Notes under the pieces: generated by a model
The model's database searches: none
Told to the model about the DNA's origin: nothing
Seen by the model: the letters and a program-made list of their open reading frames with translations, nothing else
Made by a program: the position numbers and the translations under genes
In this document: piece by piece, positions 49,076 to 58,611 of the stretch
Layout: the number at the start of each line of letters is the position of its first letter
How positions within the stretch are numbered: position 1 is the stretch's first letter
Assembly (NCBI RefSeq): GCF_003667505.1
Contig: NZ_RCVJ01000114.1
Coordinates: 1-64,000, forward strand
Direction: 5' to 3'
Source of the DNA: Micromonospora sp. BL4
Lineage (GTDB): Bacteria; Actinomycetota; Actinomycetes; Mycobacteriales; Micromonosporaceae
DNA length: 64,000 bases

Positions 49076-50878
49076 TCAAAGCTCCGTGGGGGCGTCGCGA
49101 ATGGCGAGCGCGGCCTGGACGAGCGCGGCGTGGGTCAGCGTCTGGGGGTAGTTGCCGAGGTGTGCGCCGGTCGCGGGGTCCAGCTCTTCGGGGTAGAGGC
49201 CGAGTGGGCTGGCGTAATCGAGCATGGTCTCGAACAACTCGACCGCCTCGGTGCGGCGCCCGGTGCGGGCGAGGGCTTGAACCAGCCAGAACGAGCAGGG
49301 CAGGAACGCGCCTTCGGTGCCCGGAAAGCCGTCAGACCCCGGCGGGTAGCGGTAGAGCAGCGGGCCGCCGGCGGAGAGCTGGTCCCGAATGGCGTCGATG
49401 GTGCCCCGCACGAGGGGTGACTCGACGCTGTCCATGTTGAGCAGCGGCAGGACGAGCAGGGCCGCATCCAGGTCCTCCGAGCCGTATCTGCGCATGTAGC
49501 TGCCCGCCGTGGGGTCGAAGCCGGATGCCCGGACCTCGTTGGCGATGGCGTCTCGTGCCTTCTGCCAGCGTCGACGTTGGCGGCCCGGCAGGGCGTGCGT
49601 GTCGGCGATGCACAGCGCGCGGTCCAGCGCGAGCCAGCCCATGAGCTTGGAATGGACGTGTTGGGCAGGTTCGCGGACCTCCCAGATGCCGGCGTCGGGC
49701 TCCCGCCAGCAACGGGCCACCACGTCGGCGAAGCCGCGCACCGCCCGCCACGTCTCGCTGGAGAGCCTCTGCCCTGCCTGTGCGAACGCCCAGGTGGCGT
49801 CGATCACCCAGCCGTAACCGTCGAGCTGGTGTTGCCCGGCGGCGCCGTTGCCGATCCGTACCGGGACGCTGCCGAGGTAGCCGGGCCAGCCGGACAGGTC
49901 CCGTTCCGCCGGCACGTGGCGCCCGTGCAGGGTGAGCACCGCCGGCAGGCGTGGCCGCTCCAGCCGGCTGGCGTGCAGCAGCCACGCGAGGAAACCGTGC
50001 GCCTCGTCGGGTTTGCCCACGCTGAGGAAGGCACTGACGCCGATGCTGGCGTCCCGGGGCCAGACATAGCGGTAGTCCCAGTTCCGTATCCCGCCGGGAT
50101 CCTCGGGCAACGACGTTGTAGGTGCGGCCACCGGGGCCCCCGAGGGCGAGTACGTCAGCAGCCGCAGGGTCAACAGACTTCGTACGACGTGTTCCCGGAA
50201 GGGCAGTGCGCGGTCGATCTCGGCGGTCCAGGCCCGCCAACGGTCCTCGTCCTCGGTCAGCAGGTCCCAGGCCGCAGCCGGGTCGACGTGAATCAGCGGT
50301 TCGCGGTGCGCCACGGCCAGCACGAGGATGACCGGACGGCCCGGGCTGACCCTGATCCGGGTAGGCCGACCTGGTTCGACGCTGACGGTGGGCGCACTGC
50401 CCAGCGAGACCGCGAGGGACCCCCACTCGCACACCAGGGCCTCGCGCCGATGCTGGATCCGGGGCCGACGGTGCCGTACACCGAAGCGGGGGTCGAACTC
50501 GACGACGGCGTCGACCGCCGCGTCATCGGTCGACAGACGCCGCACGATCAGTGTCGTGGGCAGCAGGCGGCCGCTGACCTCGGCCACCATCCCCTCGGTG
50601 AGGGTGAGTCGACTGTCGCCTACCGCCCACGTCGTCTCCAGAGTGGCGGTGTGCTGCCGGTAGCGCCGGTGGACGATCGTGGCGGGTCCGGCCGGGCCGA
50701 CCCGGAACGTTCCCGCTTCGAGGCCCCCGACCAGCCGGCCGAAGAGCGACTCGCCGTCGAAGCGGGGCACGCAGAGCCAGTCGATCCCCCCGTCACCGGC
50801 GACGAGGGCGGCGGTGCGGGTGTCACCCAGCAGCCCGTAGTCGCTGATCGCCGCCGGCGTGTCGTGCCCACCGCTCAT
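49076..50878 (-). CDS. glycoside hydrolase family 15 protein (glucoamylase/trehalase-like)
   Basis: A 600-residue two-domain GH15 enzyme. The N-terminal beta domain begins ISDYGLLGDTRTAALVAGDGGIDWLCVPRFDG. The (alpha/alpha)6 domain has IRNWDYRYVWPRDAS in the substrate pocket, the general acid Glu in DAGIWEVREPAQHVHSKLMGW, and the base Glu in YPEELDPATGAHLGNYPQTLTHA. There is no signal peptide, so it acts inside the cell, on trehalose or alpha-glucans. ATG 50878 with GAGGAAG upstream. It lies near a PfkB kinase and a debranching-type glucosidase. Confidence 0.93.
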   Translation of the reverse strand: MSGGHDTPAAISDYGLLGDTRTAALVAGDGGIDWLCVPRFDGESLFGRLVGGLEAGTFRVGPAGPATIVHRRYRQHTATLETTWAVGDSRLTLTEGMVAEVSGRLLPTTLIVRRLSTDDAAVDAVVEFDPRFGVRHRRPRIQHRREALVCEWGSLAVSLGSAPTVSVEPGRPTRIRVSPGRPVILVLAVAHREPLIHVDPAAAWDLLTEDEDRWRAWTAEIDRALPFREHVVRSLLTLRLLTYSPSGAPVAAPTTSLPEDPGGIRNWDYRYVWPRDASIGVSAFLSVGKPDEAHGFLAWLLHASRLERPRLPAVLTLHGRHVPAERDLSGWPGYLGSVPVRIGNGAAGQHQLDGYGWVIDATWAFAQAGQRLSSETWRAVRGFADVVARCWREPDAGIWEVREPAQHVHSKLMGWLALDRALCIADTHALPGRQRRRWQKARDAIANEVRASGFDPTAGSYMRRYGSEDLDAALLVLPLLNMDSVESPLVRGTIDAIRDQLSAGGPLLYRYPPGSDGFPGTEGAFLPCSFWLVQALARTGRRTEAVELFETMLDYASPLGLYPEELDPATGAHLGNYPQTLTHAALVQAALAIRDAPTEL

Positions 50879-50912
50879 GGGGATCGCTTCCTCACCAGAC
50901 GTCCGACGCGGC

Positions 50913-51389
50913 TCAATCGGCTTGCAGGAGCACCCCGAGGACCACCCCGTAGAGGACGTGGACGACAGCCACGACCGCGGGAGTCTGGATGCCGTAGTTG
51001 ACGGCGAACAGGCCCGGCGGCTCCAGCACTGCCGTGCTGGCCGGGCCCGCCCGCTGGGAGGCCATGCGCGGGTGGACACCCGGAAGCAGGGGCAGGAGCA
51101 CCGTCAGCGCGATCCCGACGTGGATGGTCCCCAGCAGCGCCCCGATCCACCAGGTGGCGCGGTGCAGCAGCGCGAACGTGGCCGCGTAGCCGAGGGCGAA
51201 GCCCTGACCGGCGCAGAGATGGATGAGGAACCCGACGACCCGGGCCCGGTCGGGATCCTCGGTGACGAGGGTCCCGAGTACCAGGGGAAAGTCGAGGCGG
51301 GTGAGGCCGGCCAGTTGAGCGGTGATGAGCACCGCGGTCAGCACCGCGGTGGCGACCAACCCGAACAACGCCCATCCGGCCCAGTCCAT
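50913..51389 (-). CDS. hypothetical four-helix membrane protein
   Basis: A 158-residue protein with four hydrophobic helices: 5-27, 52-74, 80-104 and 134-156. The loop between helices 3 and 4 is polar (GVHPRMASQRAGPASTAVLEPPG). It resembles small actinomycete membrane proteins of unknown role. It ends 34 bases before the GH15 gene and is probably co-transcribed with it. Confidence 0.72.
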   Translation of the reverse strand: MDWAGWALFGLVATAVLTAVLITAQLAGLTRLDFPLVLGTLVTEDPDRARVVGFLIHLCAGQGFALGYAATFALLHRATWWIGALLGTIHVGIALTVLLPLLPGVHPRMASQRAGPASTAVLEPPGLFAVNYGIQTPAVVAVVHVLYGVVLGVLLQAD

Positions 51390-51611
51390 CTCAACGGTGG
51401 ATCCGAGCCGTCGGCACGCGGCACCGCGACGTTCTCTCGGTCATCGGTCCGTCCTTCGGCTGGCCAACGGGAAAGGTCTGAGATCCTGATCTGGATGCCG
51501 GCGTCGTACCAACATCGGACAGTGGCCGCGCCGACTTTTCACCATAGGTCACCGGGCTGGGCCGTATCGCCTGCTCAACGAGATGCAACCGGCCGCGTGG
51601 CGTCCGCGATC

Positions 51612-52574
51612 TCACCGGCTTGTCGATGCGGGCCCCGGCGCACGGTCGCCGAGCCGGGCGCGCAACGCGTCCGCGTTCAGGTTCGGCCGGCCGCCGGGAT
51701 GTCCGACGGTCGCCCCGGCCGCGGCGACGGCGTATCGGGCGGCGGCCGGAGGCGGGTCGCCGCGCAGGAGCGCCGCCGTCAGAGCGGCGACCAGGGCATC
51801 GCCGGCTCCCGTGGTGTCCACCACCGTCTGATCGGTCAGGGGGACGAGCAGATGTCCGTCGCCCCACCGCTGGTTGCGCCAGACGAAGAGGTTCCCGGCG
51901 TCCACGCCGAAGGCGAGCAGCCCCGGCCCGGCCGCCAGGATGTCACCGGCCGCGGTCAGCACCCGGTCGATGTCGTCGGTGGGCGCCGCGGTCCACAAGC
52001 GTGTTTCGTGGGCGTCGGCGCGGACGACGTCCGCCGCGGCGAGCAACGCCGGACGGTCGCTCTCGCTGGCCGGCGCACCGTCCAGAACCACGAGCCGACC
52101 AGCGTCGTGGGCCAGGCGCGCGGCGGCGAGGGCCGTCGCGGGTGGCTGCTGCAACTGCACGAGTACGACGTCCGCGGCGCGGAGCAGCTCGGCGGAGGCG
52201 TCGACGTCGGCGACGGTGAGCAGCACCTCGGTGGGCAGGTGTTGCAGGTACCGCCACCGCCCGTCCCCGTCGAGCGCCTCCACGATCAGCCCGGTGGGGG
52301 TGTCCCGGCGGCGGGCCACCTGTGTGACGTCCACCCCGTCCCGGCTGGCCTGCGCGAGCAGGCTGTCGCCGACGTCGTCATCGCCGGCCGCGGCGACCAG
52401 CGCCACCGTCACGCCGAGCTGAGCGAGCGCCACCGCCTGGTTGGCGCCCTTGCCGCCCAGCATCTCGCGCCGCCCCCGGACGTCGGCCGCGTGACCGACC
52501 TCCGGCCACTGGTCGACCTGAAGGACCAGGTCGCGGGCCAGCTGGCCGATCACCACCGCGCGGGGCATGCTCAT
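51612..52574 (-). CDS. PfkB family carbohydrate kinase (ribokinase-like)
   Basis: A 320-residue kinase of the ribokinase/PfkB superfamily. The first signature is LGGKGANQAVALAQLG (39-54). The second, DTTGAGDALVAALTAALLRG (253-272), contains the catalytic base Asp260 and the anion hole. The N-terminal GGKGANQA form points to ribokinase or a close relative rather than 6-phosphofructokinase. ATG 52574, with ATG 52568 also possible. Substrate probably a free pentose or a deoxy sugar. Confidence 0.9.
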   Translation of the reverse strand: MSMPRAVVIGQLARDLVLQVDQWPEVGHAADVRGRREMLGGKGANQAVALAQLGVTVALVAAAGDDDVGDSLLAQASRDGVDVTQVARRRDTPTGLIVEALDGDGRWRYLQHLPTEVLLTVADVDASAELLRAADVVLVQLQQPPATALAAARLAHDAGRLVVLDGAPASESDRPALLAAADVVRADAHETRLWTAAPTDDIDRVLTAAGDILAAGPGLLAFGVDAGNLFVWRNQRWGDGHLLVPLTDQTVVDTTGAGDALVAALTAALLRGDPPPAAARYAVAAAGATVGHPGGRPNLNADALRARLGDRAPGPASTSR

Positions 52575-52720
52575 GTCGCTGGGTTACCCCGTAACGGCCC
52601 TGACTACCGATCCGGCGAGACGAGTGGGCCGACGGGACGTTGGCCACGTCGCGGAGCCGTGCCCGGGGCGTCACGGTTTCACGGTCCGAGGTGGACCGGC
52701 CCAACGGCTCCAAAGTCTGC

Positions 52721-53467
52721 CTAGGGTTCCTGCATCCGGGATCTGAGCACGTCGAATTCGCACCCGGGCGCGTCCGGATCGAAGCCGTGCTCGATCAGCC
52801 AGTGCGACGCCACCAGGCTGCGCAGCGACCACCAGGCGCGGATCACGTCCCGGTCCGCGCCGGCGCCGTAGCCGGCAAGCAGGTCGTCCAGGCGTTCCTC
52901 GTGCCCGAGCGTCAAGGTGGCGAGGTCGAACATGGCGTCGCCGGGGGCGGCCTCGGACCAGTCGATGACGCCGGTGACCTTGTCGCCGTCGACGAACACG
53001 TGGGTGATCTGCAGGTCGCCGTGGATGAACACCGGTTTCCACGGCCGGAGCGCGGCCTCGGCGATCTCCCGGTTCCGCCGGATCACCTCGGCGGGCAGAA
53101 CGGCGTGGGCGAGCAGCCACGCGCACTCGCTGTCGAGCTCCGCTGCTACGTCGTCGAGGCTGGGCCCCGGCCACGGCGGCAACGGCGCGTCGTGCAGCCT
53201 CCGTATGGCGGCACCCGCCGCAGCCCACGCCGCCGGCGACGCGGCCGACGGTTCGCCGAGGAGGCCGAGCGCCCTGCCGGGCACGGCGGCGATCGCGAGC
53301 ACGGGCGGCTCGCGCCAGAGGATCGCCGGGGTCGGTATCGGCGCCATGGCCATCGCCCGCACCTCGACGTCGGCGTGCGCCGGGTCGCCGTCGACCTTCA
53401 GGAACACGTCGCCGACGCGCAGCGTCGCGCGCTGGCTGTGGGCGACGACGACTTCCACCTCCTCCAT
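52721..53467 (-). CDS. phosphotransferase enzyme family protein (APH fold)
   Basis: A 248-residue kinase of the aminoglycoside phosphotransferase fold. FIHGDLQITHVFVDGDKVTGVIDWSEAAPGDAMFDLA holds the catalytic HGD and the metal-binding D in IDW. The N-terminal ATP loop is short, and AMAMAPIPTPAILW follows. The fold covers kinases for antibiotics, choline, homoserine and sugars, so a resistance role cannot be claimed. ATG 53467 is chosen because the upstream 56 residues in the frame are low-complexity. Confidence 0.85.
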   Translation of the reverse strand: MEEVEVVVAHSQRATLRVGDVFLKVDGDPAHADVEVRAMAMAPIPTPAILWREPPVLAIAAVPGRALGLLGEPSAASPAAWAAAGAAIRRLHDAPLPPWPGPSLDDVAAELDSECAWLLAHAVLPAEVIRRNREIAEAALRPWKPVFIHGDLQITHVFVDGDKVTGVIDWSEAAPGDAMFDLATLTLGHEERLDDLLAGYGAGADRDVIRAWWSLRSLVASHWLIEHGFDPDAPGCEFDVLRSRMQEP

Positions 53468-53588
53468 ACCGGCCATCCTGGCGGGGACGGCCGCCGATGT
53501 CGTCGGATTTTGCGGCCGGCGGGCAGCGCACTCTCTCGGTGGTGGCGGCGGTGTCGATGCTGGCGTATTCCGTGCTGCCGTATGCGGC

Positions 53589-55748
53589 CTAGTCGACGGA
53601 CGAGATGCGGAAATCGGAACCGGTGGCGTCGACACTCCACCGCCGGCCGGCCACCGGCACGCCGTGCAGGCCGACCCGTCCGAGTTCGACGGGGACGTGG
53701 GCGTCGGCCAGGAGGTGGTCCTCGCCCGGTTCGAGGCCGAGCATGGTGCGCAGGAACAGCAACGGTGCCCCGCTGGCCCAGGCCTGCGGGTTGCAGGCGG
53801 TGGGGTACGGCACGGGCTGACGACCGAAGGACCGGTCGTAGCCGGAGAACGCCTCGGGCAGCCGGTGGTCGGAGTGCTGCGAGGCCTCCAGCATCGCCAT
53901 CGCGATCCGGTTCGCTTCCTCCCGGTAGCCGTAACGGGCCAGCCCCGCCGCGATGATGGAGTTGTCGTGCGGCCAGACCGTGCCGACGTGATAGCCGATC
54001 GGGTTGTAGCCGACGTCGAGAGTCGACAGGGTGCGGACGCCCCATCCCGAGAACATCTCCGGAGACATGAGGTGTCGCGCGAGCTGACCGGCGCGATCGT
54101 CGGGGACGATGCCGCTCCACAGCAGGTGACCCATGTTGGAGGTCATCGAGTCGATGGGCCGCTTGTCGCCGTCCAGGCCGATGGCGTAGTAGCCGCCCCG
54201 CTCGGGGATCCAGTAGTCCCGGTTGAACCTCTCGCGCAGCTGCGCGGCCTCGGCGCGGAGGCGCCGGGCCAGCGCCGGGTCGTCCCACGGCCCGTCGGCG
54301 AGTTCCGCCACGCGCAGTTTCGCGTCGTAGGTGTAGCCCTGCGTCTCGCAGGTCGCGATCGGCAGAACCGGAATCGTCCCGTCGGCGTACTGCACACCGT
54401 CGGGTGAGTCCCGCCAGCACTGGTTGCCCAGGCCCTGGGTGGAGCGGGTGGCGTACTCGACGTAGCCGTCGCCGTCGCGGTCGCCGTGGTGGTCGATCCA
54501 CCGCAGCGCGGCCTCGGCGTTGCCGCGCAACCGGCGCACCAGCGTGGCGTCCCGCGTCCAGCGCCAGTACTCGGACAGCAGGATCAGCCAGAGCGCCGTG
54601 GTGTCGGCGCCGCCGTAGTAGGGACGGTAGGGCTTGATACCGAGCCGGCTGAGCTCACCCGAGCGGTACTCGTGGAAGATCTTGCCCGGCTCCTGGTCGG
54701 TGAAGTCGTCGAACACGGTGGCCTGATGCCGGGCCAGCACGATCAGCGCTCCCCGGGCAACCTCCGAGCCGCAGGTCATGGTCTGGTAGGCGGTGATCAG
54801 CGTGTCGCGGCCGAAGGCGGTCAGGAACCACGGCAGACCCGCGGACAGGAGGACAACGGGTTCGCCGGCGATGGTCTTCTCGAGCCGCATGGACACCAGA
54901 TCGATCGCCGACCGGTGGTAGACGTCGCGCAGCAGATCCGTCTCCGCGTGCAGACGCGGCTTCTCCGTGCCCCATCGCGTCGACGGGTCCTCCGGCCCAT
55001 GATCGAAGGCCTCGCCGAACCCGCGTACCACGGGTCGGCGGTCCTCACCGCCGCACCGCAGCGGCACACTCAACTCACAGCCCCACTGCTGTCCCCGTTC
55101 GAGGCGCAGGTTCCACACCAGGGCATCGCCCTCGATCAGGTCGGCCGGTGGGTCGGCCTCGACGCTCACCGAGGCGGCGTAGCTGCCGTTGCGGTAGTGG
55201 AATCCGAGTGCCGAGCCGTCCGGCCCGTCCTGGCGGATGATGTCCGGGGTGCGGTCACGACCGGACCCCTTGATCTCGAACAGGTCGGCGAAGTCGGTCC
55301 CGACGGCCAGGCGCAGTTGGATCGAGGTCGGCTCGGTGCCGAAGTAGCGCAGTTCGACGCGCTCGTAGAGGCCGTCGCCCACGAAGCGCTGCCGGCGCAC
55401 GCCGACCCGATTCGCGGGCAGGTGGGGCAGGTCGCCGTTCGCCAGGAAGAACGCCGCCGAGTAGGCGTCGACGGTCCCGGAGGAGAGCACCAGCAGTGGG
55501 GCGTCGTCGATCGTCAGCACCCACTGGTTGAGGAACCGGGTGTCGTCATGGACGAGACCGCCGATCGAGCCCTTCGGCACGTTCCCCGCGGCGTCGGAGA
55601 ACATGAACGTCCGGCCTTCCAGCACACCGACCGCGTCGGGCCCCAACTCGGGAGGCAGGTCTCGAGAGGCGCCGCTGGACACCCCGTGTCTCACGGACAT
55701 GTCCGGCCGGGGATCCGCAGGCGTCGGCCGCCGTGATGTCGCGGTCAC
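53589..55748 (-). CDS. amylo-alpha-1,6-glucosidase / glycogen-debranching-type protein
   Basis: A 719-residue enzyme. An N-terminal beta domain (VLEGRTFMFSDAAGNVPKGSIGGLVHDDTRFLNQW) precedes an (alpha/alpha)6 glucosidase domain. The latter has LPWFLTAFGRDTLITAYQTM, CWRDSPDGVQYADG, NPIGYHVGTVWPHDNSIIAAGLARYG and TACNPQAWASGAPLLFL. This is the GDE_C type seen in bacterial debranching-like proteins. No signal peptide. A GTG at 55748 sits six bases after GAGGAGG; the GTG at 55754 would abut it. It likely acts on alpha-glucans. Confidence 0.92.
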   Translation of the reverse strand: MTATSRRPTPADPRPDMSVRHGVSSGASRDLPPELGPDAVGVLEGRTFMFSDAAGNVPKGSIGGLVHDDTRFLNQWVLTIDDAPLLVLSSGTVDAYSAAFFLANGDLPHLPANRVGVRRQRFVGDGLYERVELRYFGTEPTSIQLRLAVGTDFADLFEIKGSGRDRTPDIIRQDGPDGSALGFHYRNGSYAASVSVEADPPADLIEGDALVWNLRLERGQQWGCELSVPLRCGGEDRRPVVRGFGEAFDHGPEDPSTRWGTEKPRLHAETDLLRDVYHRSAIDLVSMRLEKTIAGEPVVLLSAGLPWFLTAFGRDTLITAYQTMTCGSEVARGALIVLARHQATVFDDFTDQEPGKIFHEYRSGELSRLGIKPYRPYYGGADTTALWLILLSEYWRWTRDATLVRRLRGNAEAALRWIDHHGDRDGDGYVEYATRSTQGLGNQCWRDSPDGVQYADGTIPVLPIATCETQGYTYDAKLRVAELADGPWDDPALARRLRAEAAQLRERFNRDYWIPERGGYYAIGLDGDKRPIDSMTSNMGHLLWSGIVPDDRAGQLARHLMSPEMFSGWGVRTLSTLDVGYNPIGYHVGTVWPHDNSIIAAGLARYGYREEANRIAMAMLEASQHSDHRLPEAFSGYDRSFGRQPVPYPTACNPQAWASGAPLLFLRTMLGLEPGEDHLLADAHVPVELGRVGLHGVPVAGRRWSVDATGSDFRISSVD

Positions 55749-56031
55749 CCACACCTCCTCAGGTTGTCGATGCGTGCCGGCCGCGGCCGCTGCCCGCCGA
55801 GACCGCCGCCTGATGTCAGCGCACCGGGTTCCCGGTCACACGCAACTCATCCCGCCGCGTTCGCCGCGACTGGCGGTTGCGCGAATCCGGGTGTCGAACG
55901 CCGCGATGGGCGGTACGGAGCCGACTGGCCGGTTCGGCCGGGATCGCGGCGACAACCGGCCAGTCGGTCCGCTCCTGCGAGACTCAGCCGCGCCTCGGCG
56001 ACGGCGGCCGGCTACGGATCATCCGGCCCGC

Positions 56032-56511
56032 TCAGCTGTCCTGCGTGACCAGCGCGGCGTAGCGCGCGAGGTACAGCGGCCACCCTTCGTCGTGGGAGAC
56101 GCCGTCGCTGACGGCCTGCCACCCGGGGCCGTGCCGGTCGATGTGGCGGTGCTCAAGTTCGACCCTGGTGCGCTGCGGGGTCTCGGCGACGAACCGGACC
56201 TCGACCTCGCTGGTGTTGTCCGGCTCGGTCTCGACCTGCCACTGCGGGCTGATGTCCCAGCTGAACACGACCCGGTTCGGCGGTTCGTAGGCGAGCACGC
56301 GCGCCCAGCGGCATTCGCTGCCGTCGGCGGCCCGGTCGTAGATGTGACCGCCGACCTTCGGTTCGAACACGGTCTCGGCGATCGGTGCGCCGAGCAGATT
56401 GTGCTCGGGCGGCTTGAAGTCGCCGAACCGCTCGGTGAACACGGCGAAGGCTCGCGCGATCGACGCCTCGACGACGATCTGTCGGATCACCACGTCGGTT
56501 GCCTGGGTCAT
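56032..56511 (-). CDS. SRPBCC (AHSA1-like) domain protein
   Basis: A 159-residue START-like protein. IVVEASIARAFAVFTERFGDFKPPEHN, GGHIYDRAADGSECRWARVLAYEPPNRVVFSWDIS and TPQRTRVELEHRHIDRHG are the usual blocks of this family. Its ATG at 56511 overlaps the ArsR stop by four bases. ArsR-SRPBCC pairs are common in actinomycetes; the SRPBCC protein may bind a hydrophobic ligand that the pair senses. Confidence 0.9.
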   Translation of the reverse strand: MTQATDVVIRQIVVEASIARAFAVFTERFGDFKPPEHNLLGAPIAETVFEPKVGGHIYDRAADGSECRWARVLAYEPPNRVVFSWDISPQWQVETEPDNTSEVEVRFVAETPQRTRVELEHRHIDRHGPGWQAVSDGVSHDEGWPLYLARYAALVTQDS

Positions 56512-56831
56512 TGCTCCTCCTCGGTCGGTTCTTCGACGACGTCCTGATAGCTGTCCAGTGCCCGGTTCCAGAACGTCTCCAGCTGATCTCGCAGCGCGGC
56601 CACGCCCGCCGGATTGAGCCGATAGACCCGCCGCGCGCCCGCCGCGCGGTCGGTGACCAGCCCGGCGTCCTTGAGCACCTTCAGATGCTGGGACACCGCC
56701 GGTCGGCTGATCGGCAACTCGTCGGCGAGCTCGCCGACGGCCCGGGGCCGTTCGGCCAGGCACGCGACGATGGCGCGCCTGGTGGGGTCTCCCAGCGCGT
56801 CCCAACCATCACCAGCTCGGTAAGTAGCCAC
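56508..56831 (-). CDS. ArsR family transcriptional regulator
   Basis: A 107-residue winged-helix regulator. DALGDPTRRAIVACLAERPRAVGELADELPISRPAVSQHLKVLKDAGLVTDRAAGARRVYRLNP is a full ArsR HTH without metal-binding cysteines. GTG 56831 is chosen: the upstream frame would need a TTG at 56867 that is better read as the -35 box, and the -10 box ends eight bases before the GTG, so the message is probably leaderless. It pairs with the SRPBCC gene downstream. Confidence 0.92.
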   Translation of the reverse strand: MATYRAGDGWDALGDPTRRAIVACLAERPRAVGELADELPISRPAVSQHLKVLKDAGLVTDRAAGARRVYRLNPAGVAALRDQLETFWNRALDSYQDVVEEPTEEEQ

Positions 56832-56833
56832 GA

Positions 56834-56867
56834 ACGGTAAGCTACGACTTACCAATGCACGAGTCAA
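56834..56867 (-). promoter_or_regulatory. promoter with overlapping operator of the ArsR-SRPBCC pair
   Basis: On the minus strand TTGACT (56867-56862) and TAGCTT (56844-56839) are spaced by 17 bases, a strong -35/-10 pair. An inverted repeat, GGTAAG, six bases, CTTACC (56836-56853), covers the -10 box. The ArsR protein can thus block its own promoter. Transcription should begin at or next to the GTG start. Confidence 0.65.
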
Positions 56868-56958
56868 GGCGCAGAGCGGGCAGAACCCGGGCTGGTGCCG
56901 CCGCTGCCCGCCCGCGAAGGGGATGGCACGGCCATCGGCAACCGGCGATCATGCCTCC

Positions 56959-57528
56959 ATGAATCCTGCCCCGGGCGCCGTCTCCGTCGATCCGCTCCGG
57001 CCCCGTCGAATCTGGTACGCCGTCGCGGCGCTGATCGCCGCCGGCGGTGTGCTCGCCGCCGTCGCGGTGCTGTTCCTGGTTCCGTTCGGAGGTGACCTCG
57101 GACAGCGGGTCACGTCCGGGCAACCGGTCACGATGCACCTTCCCGAGGGCGGAAAGATGGTGTGGGCCAAGGTCAGCGGCCCGGACGCACCAGGTGTGGA
57201 CTGCGCACCCTCGCGGGCGGAGGACCAGGGGCTTGGGGAGTGGCACGCGGTGTCGGCGCGCCTCGACGATCTCTCTCTGGAGGCGGACGGCGAACGCTGG
57301 CGCGCGGTGCTGACGATTGCCGCCAGGCCGACCGGCACGTACACGGTGACCTGCACGGCTTCGAGCGGGCAGGGGACCGCGTCGCTGTCGATCGGTGATC
57401 CTCCCCGTTTCCACGACCCGCGTTCGAAGGCACTGGCGGGGCTGGCCGCCTCCGTCCTGGCACCCCTCGGCGTGCTGGTCGGCGCCGGGTTGGCGGGTGT
57501 CGTCGCGGTCCGGCGCCGGCGGCGGTGA
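56959..57528 (+). CDS. hypothetical membrane protein with extracytoplasmic domain
   Basis: A 189-residue protein with a helix at about 17-41 (IWYAVAALIAAGGVLAAVAV), an extracytoplasmic beta-rich domain of about 100 residues with two cysteines (VDCAPS, VTCTAS), and a second helix near the C-terminus before RRRRR. ATG 56959 is chosen over 56923 because PLRPRRIWY is close to the usual start of such proteins; the ribosome site is weak for both. No family name. A homologue-like shape is common in Micromonosporaceae, by recollection only. Confidence 0.6.
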   Translation: MNPAPGAVSVDPLRPRRIWYAVAALIAAGGVLAAVAVLFLVPFGGDLGQRVTSGQPVTMHLPEGGKMVWAKVSGPDAPGVDCAPSRAEDQGLGEWHAVSARLDDLSLEADGERWRAVLTIAARPTGTYTVTCTASSGQGTASLSIGDPPRFHDPRSKALAGLAASVLAPLGVLVGAGLAGVVAVRRRRR

Positions 57529-57591
57529 TCCGTCATCGACGGCTGGTCACGCTCGCGCTGCCCCCAGTCGGCCCGTGACATGATTGCGCTC

Positions 57592-58500
57592 ATGGGGAAG
57601 CAGCAGGACGTCGGCGGGCCCGACCGTCAGAGCGGGTCAGGCACCACCAACCACCCTGCGGGCGAGGTCGGCGCGGACGCACGGCTCGCCCTCGCGCAGG
57701 ACCCCGCAACGTCACAGATGACCCTCATCGACCTGGCGTCCGACCCGTCGACGGTGGTTCGTAAGGCGGTCGCGTCCCGCACCGACGCACCCGCGCAGGC
57801 GTTGCGAACGCTGACCCGGGACCCGGATCGTCAGGTCCGGGAGGCCGTGGCGAGAAACTCCTCGACCTCGGTCGGCAATCTCCTGCGGCTCGTCAAGGAC
57901 GCCGACCGGTGGGTCCGCTGGGCGGTCGCCGGCAACCCGGCCTGTGACGAGTCGGTTCGCCAGGTGATGGCGGCGGCGCCCGACAAGGAGCTTCGCGGCC
58001 TGCTCGCGGAGACGCAGGGGCTGGAGCCGGAGCTGGCCGCCAGGCTGATCAACGACGTCTCACCCGAGGTACGGGAACGACTCGCCACCGCCACCCACGA
58101 CCCGGACGTGATCACCGCCCTGATGGCCGATCGCACCGCGCGCGTACGCAAGGGGGTTGCCCGCAATCCGCGGACCACCGCGGCGCAGCGCAGCGTCCTC
58201 GCCCAGGATCCCGTGGTCGACGTCCGCGCCGCGCTCGTTCGGGCGGTCGAGCTGGACGAGGCGGATCTGGAGCGCCTGGTCGACGACCGTTCGGCGCAGG
58301 TCCGACTGGCGATGGCGAAATCCGAGATCGTCCCGTCGCGGATCCGGGAGGCCCTCGGGCGTGACCCCGACGACACGGTGGCCAGCGCGGCGCGCAGTTT
58401 CCGGCCGGGAGCCGGCAACTCCTCGGTGGTACGGGCTCCCCGCGTCGGTCATCGGCGCTCCGGGGCCGGCCCGGGTCGACCGGGCGGCGCCACGCGCTGA
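57592..58500 (+). CDS. HEAT/leucine-rich-variant repeat protein
   Basis: A 302-residue helical repeat protein. About eight repeats of roughly 24 residues share a DP.. .VR.AVA.N pattern: DPSTVVRKAVASRTDAP, DPDRQVREAVARNSSTS, DADRWVRWAVAGNPAC, DRTARVRKGVARNPRTT, DRSAQVRLAMAKSEIVP. This is the variant leucine-rich (LRV) repeat style. No catalytic motif. ATG 57592 rather than 57580. A scaffold or DNA/protein-binding role is possible. Confidence 0.82.
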   Translation: MGKQQDVGGPDRQSGSGTTNHPAGEVGADARLALAQDPATSQMTLIDLASDPSTVVRKAVASRTDAPAQALRTLTRDPDRQVREAVARNSSTSVGNLLRLVKDADRWVRWAVAGNPACDESVRQVMAAAPDKELRGLLAETQGLEPELAARLINDVSPEVRERLATATHDPDVITALMADRTARVRKGVARNPRTTAAQRSVLAQDPVVDVRAALVRAVELDEADLERLVDDRSAQVRLAMAKSEIVPSRIREALGRDPDDTVASAARSFRPGAGNSSVVRAPRVGHRRSGAGPGRPGGATR

Positions 58501-58611
58501 GGAGCCGGCGACAAAGGCAGCCACCCGCACGGGTGACTCCCGGACACGGCCCGCCTCGGCCATGACCAGGACTGTTAACCTCCGGGATTCCATCTCGGGG
58601 GAGGTAACACG

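Noticed and set aside
52721-53467. Aminoglycoside resistance kinase
   Set aside because: Only the general APH fold is visible. The same fold serves many metabolic kinases, and no resistance context is present.
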